A stretch of DNA of 23,357 nucleotides from a virus: IMG/VR virus record IMGVR_UViG_3300005664_000094, positions 1 to 23,357 of that record; one strand, given 5' to 3'. This document shows positions 1 through 7,858 of the stretch, one piece after another (the stretch's first letter is position 1; each line of letters starts with the position of its first letter). The translations under genes were made by a program, and so were the position numbers. Under the pieces are notes generated by a model. The model searched no databases, had not been told where the DNA came from, and saw only the letters and a program-made list of their open reading frames with translations.

Positions 1-1555
1 TCTTTTCAAAGTCTTCTTTCATCGTCTTCTTCCTCATATCACAATATTCTGTAAGAAATCTACTTACAAATTCACCATATTCATCTCTGTAACTATTTTG
101 ACCAAAATTATTAATATAACCATTAATAATAGTAGTTAAATCATAAGTAATTTCATCAGTTAAGATTTGTTTTTGATTAACTTCAGTAAATTTCAATATA
201 GCACTACAAATAAATAACCAACTACTTAATTTTGTAAAATTAAGAGTAGGAGTATGCAATCTAAATTCAACTGTTCTTTTTCTTGTAAATACAAAAGGTA
301 CTAAATTTATCCAAAAATATCTGGAATGTATATTCCATTTTTGTGTTTGTCCTTTAGGATGCAAGAATGAATTTATATTATAAGTTTCATCTGTATGACT
401 TACTGTATTATCTGATAAAAATGAATATAATCTATCAAAATCAACTTTTACATTTTTCTTATATTGTGTTTTACTAGTATTAAGATATAATTCTCTATTA
501 CCAGTTCCTAAATCATGTAATTTAGCACAATAATTCTTTGTAAAGTTTCTCTGATAATTTTCAGGCTTGGTCTTATACATAGGAAATAATGTAAATACTT
601 CATTTTGTATATTACGTGAAAGTTTATATAAAGCTAAACAAAATTCTTCAGATATATTTTTAACACCTGATATGTGTATGTGTACAGAGCATTTTTCATT
701 AAATTCGCATCTTTTATCTACTTCAGCAGCTAGTAATCTAAGGGTTTCAAGCCCTTTTTCACCAGTTAAAGGTATAGTAGTATATTCATAAGGTTCAACA
801 CCTCTTTCATCTCTTAAACTACCATCCTTTAATGGTACTACACCTAGAGGACCTATTAAGTTCTTAGGAATAGTACCATTACATGTTTCTATCTCAAATC
901 CAAAAGTATAGTTATCTAATAACTTTGCAGCATCAGTACATCTTCCAGTAGGCTGAATCAGATTCTTATGTTTATTATACTGTTGTATAATTTCCATGTA
1001 TGTATTATTAGATTCATCAGCATTATAATTGATACTTGTTCTATCATATTTAAACACTGCTTTTTGTCCAAGTTTCATTAAATGGGATGATGGGAGAGAT
1101 TTTTTATTAATCCATACTCCATCTTTTAATGATTCTACGTAACCTAATTTCTCTGCAATTTCTGCACTAATACAAATAGTGGAAGCAGATAATCTTTCTT
1201 GTGGATTTTCAGTTAAATAAACATTGTTAAAAGGATTAAGATGAAAATACCCAAATTGTCCTTGTTCATTATATATACCTTTTACAAGATTTTCATCTTC
1301 TTCAAGAATATTAATTAATTCCCAAGTTTGTGATTCTACATTAAATCCTATTTTACCATTATTCCACCTGTGCCACTTCATACTTCCATCTGAATGTCTT
1401 ACTCTAAAACAAGTTACTCCAGGAAGATAATATTTATTATCTGCTTTTATATATCTTGTTTCTTCACGTGGATATTTTACTATACTACCATCAAGCATCT
1501 CAACATCTACTTGATCTCCTTTTGTTAATTTAATCATTTCTTTCTTTTTCGTCAT
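1..1555 (-). CDS. Amidoligase (glutamine-synthetase-like fold), C-terminus cut by window edge
   Basis: The frame is open from the ATG at 1555 to the window edge, giving 518 codons without a stop. It has the three hallmark segments of the Amidoligase_2 family: FGFEIET at residues 218-224, SVHIHIS at 290-296 and VEFRLH at 429-434. Known members are predicted ATP-dependent ligases that join a carboxylate to an amine. These acidic and histidine residues are expected to bind metal and nucleotide. About 215 residues precede the catalytic domain. They are rich in aromatics and Gly-Asn turns, look beta-rich, and match nothing I recognise. The start lies 2 bases after the stop of the class II amidotransferase gene, so the two are probably co-translated. 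An alternative ATG lies six codons downstream. The neighbouring ATP-grasp, amidotransferase and cyclotransferase-like genes support an amide-ligation pathway. Substrate unknown. Confidence 0.87.
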   Translation of the reverse strand, partial: MTKKKEMIKLTKGDQVDVEMLDGSIVKYPREETRYIKADNKYYLPGVTCFRVRHSDGSMKWHRWNNGKIGFNVESQTWELINILEEDENLVKGIYNEQGQFGYFHLNPFNNVYLTENPQERLSASTICISAEIAEKLGYVESLKDGVWINKKSLPSSHLMKLGQKAVFKYDRTSINYNADESNNTYMEIIQQYNKHKNLIQPTGRCTDAAKLLDNYTFGFEIETCNGTIPKNLIGPLGVVPLKDGSLRDERGVEPYEYTTIPLTGEKGLETLRLLAAEVDKRCEFNEKCSVHIHISGVKNISEEFCLALYKLSRNIQNEVFTLFPMYKTKPENYQRNFTKNYCAKLHDLGTGNRELYLNTSKTQYKKNVKVDFDRLYSFLSDNTVSHTDETYNINSFLHPKGQTQKWNIHSRYFWINLVPFVFTRKRTVEFRLHTPTLNFTKLSSWLFICSAILKFTEVNQKQILTDEITYDLTTIINGYINNFGQNSYRDEYGEFVSRFLTEYCDMRKKTMKEDFEK

Positions 1556-1557
1556 AT

Positions 1558-3480
1558 TTATGAAAATAAAAGTCCCCGTTTTGGAGTATTATCATTATTA
1601 GTTTCATTTTTTGAAGTTATATTAGTTAATCTCCTCTTTACGTGTCTTACAGTCTTATTAATTGCTATGATGATATTTTCTAATTCAGTATCACTCATTT
1701 TTTCAGTAAATTGTGTACCAATATTTTCACCATCTTTTACAAAATCTAAAGCTGCATCAAGAAATTCTTCTTTTTCAACTTCATTTACTTCTTTAGTTAA
1801 TTTTTCAGGTAAAATAATTGGTGTAACTGCATTGTCTGCAAATGTTGCAAATAATTGTGTATTTTTTACTTTTTCATGTTTTGTTAAAGCTGTAGTACGA
1901 CCATTATTTTTAATTGTATCTGCTGCGTTTTGAGTAATACTTGTATTATCATAATCTGAACCTAAGAAATTACCATTAGAAAATACATATCCTCTATCAT
2001 AATCAAACAATGGATAAAATACACCTGTAGCATATACAGCACAATTATTTTGATAATCCCATTCTTTAGTTGCACCCCTATCATCATTAAAGTTAGATAC
2101 AAAACCATAAGTATACTTTACTATTTCTTGTAAAAAGAAACTAGTTTTATAATTATCTTCTTTAAGTATGATTTCTTCAGGACTAGTTTTAAGTCTTTTT
2201 TGTAAAGCATCAGCACATGTTTTATCCCTCATTATGAAACCCATATAGAAATAATATGTTTCAAGAGATGATTCATCTACTTTTATTTTACCACCTTTTT
2301 CATAACCTAAATAATCTAATTGTAGAGAAACAACTTCTTTTGGTTTATTACCACCAATCATATGCCCATTTTGAAAATATCTTCCTTTATGAAAATATAC
2401 TTTACTCTTCTTTTTAGAAGGATCAAATGTAAATGGTTCGTATTCAATCATACAAAACTTCTTTTCATTCAATTGCACACCACCAAATTTCTTAGCAGCT
2501 TTTAGTATTTTTTTGTAATTAGGATAATTTCTAAAAGTCTTTTCTATCGTAGTAAGAGATAAAGACCTAATGGGAACAGAACTGTTATTCCTATTATAAG
2601 AACTAGCAGTAGTATAACGGGAAGCAGACACCCCAGATGATCTAGTATCCACACATTGCGAGTTGTTCCTCTGTCCACTCCCCTGTGAAAAATTTTGTGA
2701 TTGAACAATTTCTCTGTTTACAAGAGTAATTTTAGCTTTTTTACCAGCTATAAATTTATAAACTTTGTTAGTTTCAAGATTGAATGTATTAGTTTCATTA
2801 CCACCAATTGCATATAATGCTTCTCTTATTGAAGAAAAATATAATGATTTTAATGGTTCATCTTCCCAAACAAACATTGGACGTTCTTCTTCCACAGCTG
2901 AAGTACTATATTCTTTTGATGCACCTTTATACACATATAATACATTAGGTTCATCCAAATAAAACCATGTTAATACAGCTTTACCTTTATATTCTTCTAA
3001 TACCTTATAAGGATGCTTTTCTTTTCTATTTTTAGCTAGAATAGAGAGCATTAGTTGAGAATCTACAGGATATGTCTCTGTCATATCATAAGCCTTCTTA
3101 AGCTCCTCACAATTACTAATAGAGCCATTATGTGCACCTATAAGTACTACATTATTATCAGGATCTGTAATTTCAAAAGGATGGGCATGATCTGGATTAC
3201 TTTTTTCACTCCATGATGTAGAAGCTTTTCTATTATGTACTATAATATTATAATTCTCATCATTCTCATTTACAACTAAATTCTTCTTTTCAATAAAGTT
3301 AGAAAAATTAGCTTGTTTAATTGAAGGATTTGGTTTAAAATCATCAACACCTTTACTTACAACATTATTTATTACAATACCACAGGCATCCGAACCTCTG
3401 CTAACATTATATAATCCTAATATTTTAATTTTATCTATATTTGCTGGCTTAACGCCTATATACATGCTTATTCCACACAT
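1558..3480 (-). CDS. Class II glutamine amidotransferase with long C-terminal extension
   Basis: The protein begins MCGIS, so Met removal would expose Cys2 as the N-terminal nucleophile of an Ntn-type glutaminase. Other family landmarks follow in order: HNRKAS at 82-87 (like the HTR segment of PurF and GlmS), AHNGSISN at 116-123, and VDSQ at 139-142. The glutaminase domain fills about the first 240 of 640 residues and should release ammonia from glutamine or hydrolyse a related amide. At about 268-312 comes a Ser/Asn/Arg/Gln-rich, probably disordered linker. About 330 residues follow that I cannot assign, and I see no synthetase or isomerase motif of PurF, GlmS or AsnB. It may feed ammonia to, or trim products of, the adjacent amidoligase and ATP-grasp enzymes. 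The ATG is fixed by the need for Cys2. Confidence 0.9.
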   Translation of the reverse strand: MCGISMYIGVKPANIDKIKILGLYNVSRGSDACGIVINNVVSKGVDDFKPNPSIKQANFSNFIEKKNLVVNENDENYNIIVHNRKASTSWSEKSNPDHAHPFEITDPDNNVVLIGAHNGSISNCEELKKAYDMTETYPVDSQLMLSILAKNRKEKHPYKVLEEYKGKAVLTWFYLDEPNVLYVYKGASKEYSTSAVEEERPMFVWEDEPLKSLYFSSIREALYAIGGNETNTFNLETNKVYKFIAGKKAKITLVNREIVQSQNFSQGSGQRNNSQCVDTRSSGVSASRYTTASSYNRNNSSVPIRSLSLTTIEKTFRNYPNYKKILKAAKKFGGVQLNEKKFCMIEYEPFTFDPSKKKSKVYFHKGRYFQNGHMIGGNKPKEVVSLQLDYLGYEKGGKIKVDESSLETYYFYMGFIMRDKTCADALQKRLKTSPEEIILKEDNYKTSFFLQEIVKYTYGFVSNFNDDRGATKEWDYQNNCAVYATGVFYPLFDYDRGYVFSNGNFLGSDYDNTSITQNAADTIKNNGRTTALTKHEKVKNTQLFATFADNAVTPIILPEKLTKEVNEVEKEEFLDAALDFVKDGENIGTQFTEKMSDTELENIIIAINKTVRHVKRRLTNITSKNETNNDNTPKRGLLFS

Positions 3481-3482
3481 TA

Positions 3483-4337
3483 TTACTTGCTTATTTGTTT
3501 ATTAATTAATCTTTTAATTTCTTCAAAATACTTTTGACTACCTACTTCTCCTAATGCAGGAGCACTATTTGTTTCTAAAACTATGAATTCACATGTTTTT
3601 CTCTTATTACCACTTGAATCTAAAGAACTTGCTACTCTTACATCTATAGCACCAATACTTAATCCAACTGCTTTTAGAGCTTTTACACTATGATCTATAA
3701 TTTCATTCCAATTTGTAGGTTTATCAAAAGAACTATTATCTTCTCCTACCCAAACACAGTTTGTACTATTAAAGAACCATCTATCTTTAGCATCTTCTTT
3801 ACGAAGTTTTCTCCATGCTAAGAAACATCCATCTTCTGTAACATGAAGTCTATATTCTCTAGCTCCATTAAAATACTCTTCAAAATAATATCCACTTGTT
3901 GATTTAGACAAGAAAGATTTCAAATCTTCTACTTTATCCAACTTCTTCATTCCTTCACCACCTTGTCCTACAATTTTCTTTGCTAAAATTGGAAATTTAA
4001 GTGATTTAAAATCAGGAAGTTCTTTTACTTCATAATATTTAGCATGTTTTAATCCATCTTTTACACTATCAAATGCTTCATGCATTAATAGTTTATTACG
4101 ACTAATTTCAACTGATTCAACTGTATTTAATTCAATTACTTTTGCACCAGGTCTAACTATTTCACTAGTATCTGTAAGTGAACCCATACGTATTATACTT
4201 CTTACAGGAAACATTAATTCTCTCAATCTTTCTTTAAGACCATCTGTAGAATAATTCTTAGTTCTTAATCTAGGTCTAAATTTAATTGGAACTCCTGATG
4301 AAACAATCTTCTTCTTTATTAATTTCTTTGTTAACAT
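3483..4337 (-). CDS. ATP-grasp ligase
   Basis: This 284-aa protein has ATP-grasp features. A lysine and glycine-rich loop, AKKIVGQGGEGM, lies at 119-130. A strand and turn, YFEEYFNGAREYRLHV, lies at 151-166. The metal-binding end is IGAIDVRV at 228-235 and VLETNSAP at 253-260, where D232, E255 and N257 are the likely Mg-ATP ligands. ATP-grasp enzymes activate a carboxylate as an acyl phosphate and couple it to an amine or thiol. The N-terminal part contains RSIIRMGSLTD, similar to the N-terminal region of phage ATP-grasp proteins. It lies two bases before the class II amidotransferase, and its start overlaps the upstream cyclotransferase-like gene by 56 bases in another frame. The overlap is long for this genome, so a later start is possible. 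Substrate unknown. Confidence 0.85.
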   Translation of the reverse strand: MLTKKLIKKKIVSSGVPIKFRPRLRTKNYSTDGLKERLRELMFPVRSIIRMGSLTDTSEIVRPGAKVIELNTVESVEISRNKLLMHEAFDSVKDGLKHAKYYEVKELPDFKSLKFPILAKKIVGQGGEGMKKLDKVEDLKSFLSKSTSGYYFEEYFNGAREYRLHVTEDGCFLAWRKLRKEDAKDRWFFNSTNCVWVGEDNSSFDKPTNWNEIIDHSVKALKAVGLSIGAIDVRVASSLDSSGNKRKTCEFIVLETNSAPALGEVGSQKYFEEIKRLINKQISK

Positions 4338-4755
4338 TATTTATTGGTTTTCTATTTAAAATATATCTAATCCAGTCTCCTCCTTTTACTTTCAAACTAT
4401 CAGCTACTCCATTCTTATATACAAATAAGAATGCTGGTACAGTTTTTTGTAACCAATTTGATTTTTGAAGTAATCTTACCATCATACAATCATTTCTTAA
4501 TGCTTCTGTATATATATCTGCCCATGTTTCATCATCACATTCCATTAAGTCACAAGTTACACCATTATCTTCTTCAAAGTTAATAGTAGGTCTTATTACA
4601 GGTATCTTATTATTTATACAATATAAGCTATAGTCTTCTATTCTAACTTTTTCTATAAAGTTAAAATAACCTACATCCTTATAAAATTCAGCAGCACCTA
4701 AACCATCTCTTAGACCACCATATGCTAAAATATATTTTTTTTCAGATTTAATCAT
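4282..4755 (-). CDS. Gamma-glutamylcyclotransferase-like (GGCT/AIG2 fold) protein
   Basis: The 157-aa product starts with a strand leading into AYGGLRDG at residues 11-18, which matches the YGSLR-G nucleotide-independent substrate loop of the gamma-glutamylcyclotransferase/AIG2 superfamily. Later segments, VRIEDYSLYCI and a hydrophobic AFLFVYK, also fit the fold. Known members release 5-oxoproline from gamma-glutamyl amines or peptides. A catalytic glutamate is expected in the middle; E84 is a candidate but my alignment there is uncertain. It precedes the ATP-grasp gene with a 56-base overlap and follows the 264-aa unknown by one base (TAAAATG). In this setting it could remove or edit gamma-glutamyl groups made by the ligases; that is inference. 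The C-terminal tail, about 20 residues, is polar and may be dispensable. Confidence 0.72.
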   Translation of the reverse strand: MIKSEKKYILAYGGLRDGLGAAEFYKDVGYFNFIEKVRIEDYSLYCINNKIPVIRPTINFEEDNGVTCDLMECDDETWADIYTEALRNDCMMVRLLQKSNWLQKTVPAFLFVYKNGVADSLKVKGGDWIRYILNRKPINNVNKEINKEEDCFIRSSN

Positions 4756-4756
4756 T

Positions 4757-5551
4757 TTATAAATTTTTCCAAGCTTCTACTTTCATACCAAATTCATCAT
4801 TTTCATCACCATTTAAGATGCCATTTTTTGCATCTGAACTGTAATAAAACATTCTTTTCTTAGTAGAATGACAATATGAACTTCTAAAACCTTTTAATTT
4901 ACTTTCATTTTCAGCAAATGTATATAATATATCTTTTACTTCTTTTAATGTACATTTAGGATAGTAATATTTAGCAATTTTATATACATCACCTAAACTT
5001 CTTCTACATCCTGCTTCTGTATCAACATCTTTATTATCAACAAGAATTGTATCTCTTTCTTCATTCCATTTTGTAAAGAAATTCTTAAGAAAATCTTCAA
5101 GACTCTCTTTTCTTTTCTTCAATAATCCTTGTACTCTAATTGCTTTTATTTCTTTATTAATTTTTTCTTCTAATTGTGTTAGTTTGCTTACTTGTGCTTT
5201 TGTTGCTGCTACTCTTGGCATAATACCTGTTTTCTTTGTTAAAAATCTTCTTACTTGCTTTTCTACGTCAATATTATCATTCGGATTAACCTTCATTACA
5301 ACTTCATCTTCACCAATTGTATGTATAATCTCATTACTTCTAAATAATACAAAATTTTCTGTGATAACTTTTCCTCTAAATATAACTTCATAACCATCAC
5401 TTTCTATTTCTAATAATTCATACGAATGTTTATTTTGTGCTAAAAATTTATCACCTTTCTTATAACTAGTATTTCTTATTTTATAAGATTTATTATGTTC
5501 ATCATATCTTGCTTTTGTAGGAAAATTTCCATTTCTAAAATATCTACTCAT
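4757..5551 (-). CDS. Unknown phage protein, paralogue of the split pair at 14341-15091
   Basis: I do not recognise a named family for this 264-aa protein. Residues 28-80 look like a small beta domain (YKKGDKF to EIIHTIG). Residues 118-165 are charged and helical, probably coiled. The C-terminal third carries DVYKIAKYYYPKCTLKEV (188-205) and SSYCHSTKKRMFYYSS (224-239). Two consecutive small genes just upstream of the DNA polymerase carry the same elements: IHTIG in the 111-aa protein, and DLYRLTTYYFPKTKLEDI plus a similar S-x-C-x2-T-x4-F segment in the next. The single gene here therefore looks like the fused form of that pair. It sits three bases after the uracil-DNA glycosylase gene. A role in DNA metabolism is guessed from location only. 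Confidence 0.78.
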   Translation of the reverse strand: MSRYFRNGNFPTKARYDEHNKSYKIRNTSYKKGDKFLAQNKHSYELLEIESDGYEVIFRGKVITENFVLFRSNEIIHTIGEDEVVMKVNPNDNIDVEKQVRRFLTKKTGIMPRVAATKAQVSKLTQLEEKINKEIKAIRVQGLLKKRKESLEDFLKNFFTKWNEERDTILVDNKDVDTEAGCRRSLGDVYKIAKYYYPKCTLKEVKDILYTFAENESKLKGFRSSYCHSTKKRMFYYSSDAKNGILNGDENDEFGMKVEAWKNL

Positions 5552-5554
5552 TCT

Positions 5555-6283
5555 TTACCAATTTATTGTAAATTCTTTACCATTATTTGCTTCTATTATT
5601 TCATTAGCTCTACTAAAATGTTTACAACCTTTGAATTTCTTAGTTTCACTTGTATTAAGTGGACTTGGATGTCCTGCAATTAATACATGATTTGTATGTT
5701 GATTAATAAAGTTTAAATACATTTGAGCTTTTTCACCCCAAAGCATATAAATTAAACCATTATTTCTTACACTTAATAAACTTAATACATAATTAGTAAA
5801 TGGTTTCCATAATTCTAAATGTGCGCCTGTTACTCCTACTTCTGTAGTTAATGCTGTATTTAATAATAATACACCTTGTTCTGACCATTGTTTTAAATTA
5901 GCTTCATCTTGTTTAACACCAAGAAATGTACGTAAATTTAATCCATCATCAATATCATTTTCAACTTCTTGAATAATATTTCTTAAACTAGGTGGAACAA
6001 ATCCTTTTACTCCACTTCCAAATGCTAATCCACATGCAACAGGTTGACCATTATGTAGTTGTTGATAAGGATCCATTCCTAATATCACTACTTTTAAATC
6101 ATCATATTTGCAATATTTAAAAGCATTTAAAAACTCTGTATCTATAGGTACAACAGATTTACCTTTTGCTTTTATATCTTTTAAACTTGATATTATTTTA
6201 TCAAATTCTACAGATTCAAAGAAAGGTTTTAACTGCTTATACCATCCTTCTTCTACCAGTGGTTTTAATATCTCTGGATTCAT
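5555..6283 (-). CDS. ung: Uracil-DNA glycosylase, family 1 (UNG-type)
   Basis: This 242-aa protein should remove uracil from DNA by cleaving the N-glycosidic bond. The water-activating loop is LGMDPYQQ at 68-75, with the catalytic Asp at 71 and the thymine-excluding Tyr at 73. The uracil-pocket strand GLAFG is at 85-89, the Asn-bearing LLLNT at 139-143, and the leucine-loop HPSPLN at 205-210 with the catalytic His. The length matches cellular UNG. Two positions normally invariant in the GQDPYH motif differ here, Q to M and H to Q. The start is clear because TAATATG joins it to the acetyltransferase gene upstream. Together with the dUTPase at 15198-15617 it suggests the phage keeps uracil out of ordinary thymine-containing DNA. 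Confidence 0.93.
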   Translation of the reverse strand: MNPEILKPLVEEGWYKQLKPFFESVEFDKIISSLKDIKAKGKSVVPIDTEFLNAFKYCKYDDLKVVILGMDPYQQLHNGQPVACGLAFGSGVKGFVPPSLRNIIQEVENDIDDGLNLRTFLGVKQDEANLKQWSEQGVLLLNTALTTEVGVTGAHLELWKPFTNYVLSLLSVRNNGLIYMLWGEKAQMYLNFINQHTNHVLIAGHPSPLNTSETKKFKGCKHFSRANEIIEANNGKEFTINW

Positions 6284-6284
6284 A

Positions 6285-6860
6285 TTATAAATTTATTACT
6301 GATAAGTAAACTCTATTATTAGTTCTTCTATTTATTACTTCATATAAATCTTTCCAACCATTAGTTTTTAATAATTTTCTCTGATTTATATTAGTTTCAA
6401 TATCTGTACAAAACATAAGACTATATCCTAATAATCTACCAATATCTTGTCTAAGATTATTCATAGTAGTTCCTACTCGTTTACCTCTATATTTTTCTGA
6501 AACAAAAGCTTTACAAGATACAATTATAGCACAACAATGAGGCATTTTATATAACTCAAAAGTAGCTAAAATATCATTTCCTATTGTAATACAGTATCCT
6601 CCTTCACTCCAATTATTCCATCGAAATAATTCTATTTGCTTTCCTGTTTCAATTCCTTCTTTATCTTTTTCAGGTTCAAAATATTTTATTTCTTTTATTT
6701 CTTGAACTGTTTTATCTTTTAAAATATTTTCTAAATTATTTCCCCAAAAACATCCATATCCTGATGAACTTTTTTTAAAGAATCTTAATTTCTCTTCTTT
6801 ACATTTTAATAATCCAGATAAAAGTTTTTTATATTTATCTAATACCTCTTCTGTTTTCAT
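6285..6860 (-). CDS. GNAT-family acetyltransferase
   Basis: The C-terminal half of this 191-aa protein has the GNAT fold signature. A strand, IIVSCKAFV (112-120), leads into YRGKRVGT (124-131), the R-G-x-x-x-G/A pyrophosphate-binding loop for acetyl-CoA, followed by a helix. After it come a strand (SLMFCTDIE) and N159-QRKLLKTNGW, the typical motif B. The N-terminal 80 residues are unassigned. The substrate cannot be told. The stop of the primase overlaps its ATG in an ATGA junction, and it is followed by the glycosylase gene after one base, so it is part of the replication transcript. GNAT-fold enzymes include aminoacyl and peptidyl ligases that accompany amidoligases, so a link to the nearby amide-ligation genes is possible but unproved. 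Confidence 0.8.
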   Translation of the reverse strand: MKTEEVLDKYKKLLSGLLKCKEEKLRFFKKSSSGYGCFWGNNLENILKDKTVQEIKEIKYFEPEKDKEGIETGKQIELFRWNNWSEGGYCITIGNDILATFELYKMPHCCAIIVSCKAFVSEKYRGKRVGTTMNNLRQDIGRLLGYSLMFCTDIETNINQRKLLKTNGWKDLYEVINRRTNNRVYLSVINL

Positions 6861-7858
6861 ATTATATTTTTTAAAATTTCTTCACTCATTCTTTTACCAT
6901 GGTTTTTATAAAAATCACTAATATCTTTTTCTTCAAATTCTATTGGAATATATGTATGTTGACAATCATATAATGTTGACATTCTTTCTCCACATATTAA
7001 ACCAGGTTTATCATTATCATAGAAAAATATAATTTTGTTAAATCTTTCTTTTAAATGTCTGATAAAATCAGGATTAATATAATGTCCCTCACCATGTGTT
7101 GCAACAGCATTATATCCTAATTCATATAAACACATTACATCTTTCATACTTTTAGTTATGATACATAATTCACCTTTATCAGGTAATTGATCATAACCTT
7201 GAATATCCCATTCATTATTAGCATTACTAAACCATTTGTTAGGAAATACTTCATTAGGAATGTATATTTTCTTATTTTTAGTACGAGGGAAGTAATATGC
7301 ATATATTGGAAAATTATCTGTATAAACTCTTCTAATAGAGTCATTGACCCAATATCTGTTTACACAATATACATTATATTTATTTAACGTATCAATAGTG
7401 ATTCCATAACTACTCCAGTCTTTTAAATCTTTTTCATTAAATTCCTGAGTTAAGAATTTTATATCTTTCTTCTCTTTCTTTATATTTAAATCATGATTAA
7501 TTTGCTTTATGAGGTTTAAATCTTTCGATATACCTCCTAAGTTTAAATTAAAGTCATTATTTATTTGATTACAAGCTTCCCAGAAATTGCATTTATACAA
7601 TCTCATAATAAACTTAAAGCAATCACCTCCATCACCTCCTGCACCATGATCTTTGTACATTAATTTCTGTACAAATCTATTATAGTAAACAGCAAATGAT
7701 GGATGTGGATCACTTCCAGGTCTTAAAGGGGAACTAAATACTTCCCCAATCTCAAAGTTTTTATCTATATATCTCCTAAAGATTTGTTCATCTGTAATAA
7801 ATAATAAAATATTCTCCTTTGATAGAGGAAGTATTTGTTTTCCCTTTGTAGTTATCAT
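6857..7858 (-). CDS. DnaG-type primase with Toprim domain
   Basis: This 333-aa protein has a DnaG-like layout. The N-terminal segment FSSPLRPGSDPHPSF (41-55) followed by YKDHGAGGDGGDCFKFI corresponds to the DnaG zinc-binding domain, but the zinc-binding Cys/His set is missing. The Toprim part is CIITKSMKDVM (232-242), GYNAVATHGEG (248-258) and IIFFYDNDKPG (276-286). E257 and the D281-x-D283 pair are the likely metal-binding acids, while the usual E of motif I is replaced around K236. It would make RNA primers for the adjacent replication proteins. It is much shorter than cellular DnaG (about 580 aa) and lacks a C-terminal helicase-binding domain. Its ATG overlaps the stop of the 73-aa gene as ATGA. 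Confidence 0.87.
   Translation of the reverse strand: MITTKGKQILPLSKENILLFITDEQIFRRYIDKNFEIGEVFSSPLRPGSDPHPSFAVYYNRFVQKLMYKDHGAGGDGGDCFKFIMRLYKCNFWEACNQINNDFNLNLGGISKDLNLIKQINHDLNIKKEKKDIKFLTQEFNEKDLKDWSSYGITIDTLNKYNVYCVNRYWVNDSIRRVYTDNFPIYAYYFPRTKNKKIYIPNEVFPNKWFSNANNEWDIQGYDQLPDKGELCIITKSMKDVMCLYELGYNAVATHGEGHYINPDFIRHLKERFNKIIFFYDNDKPGLICGERMSTLYDCQHTYIPIEFEEKDISDFYKNHGKRMSEEILKNII

Noticed and set aside
567-791. Plus-strand open frame of 74 codons
   Set aside because: It lies wholly opposite the amidoligase gene, which has family motifs; the plus-strand product is Ser/Leu/Cys-rich antisense-type sequence.
7156-7344. Second minus-strand frame inside the primase gene
   Set aside because: Out of frame within the Toprim primase; no coupling to neighbours.
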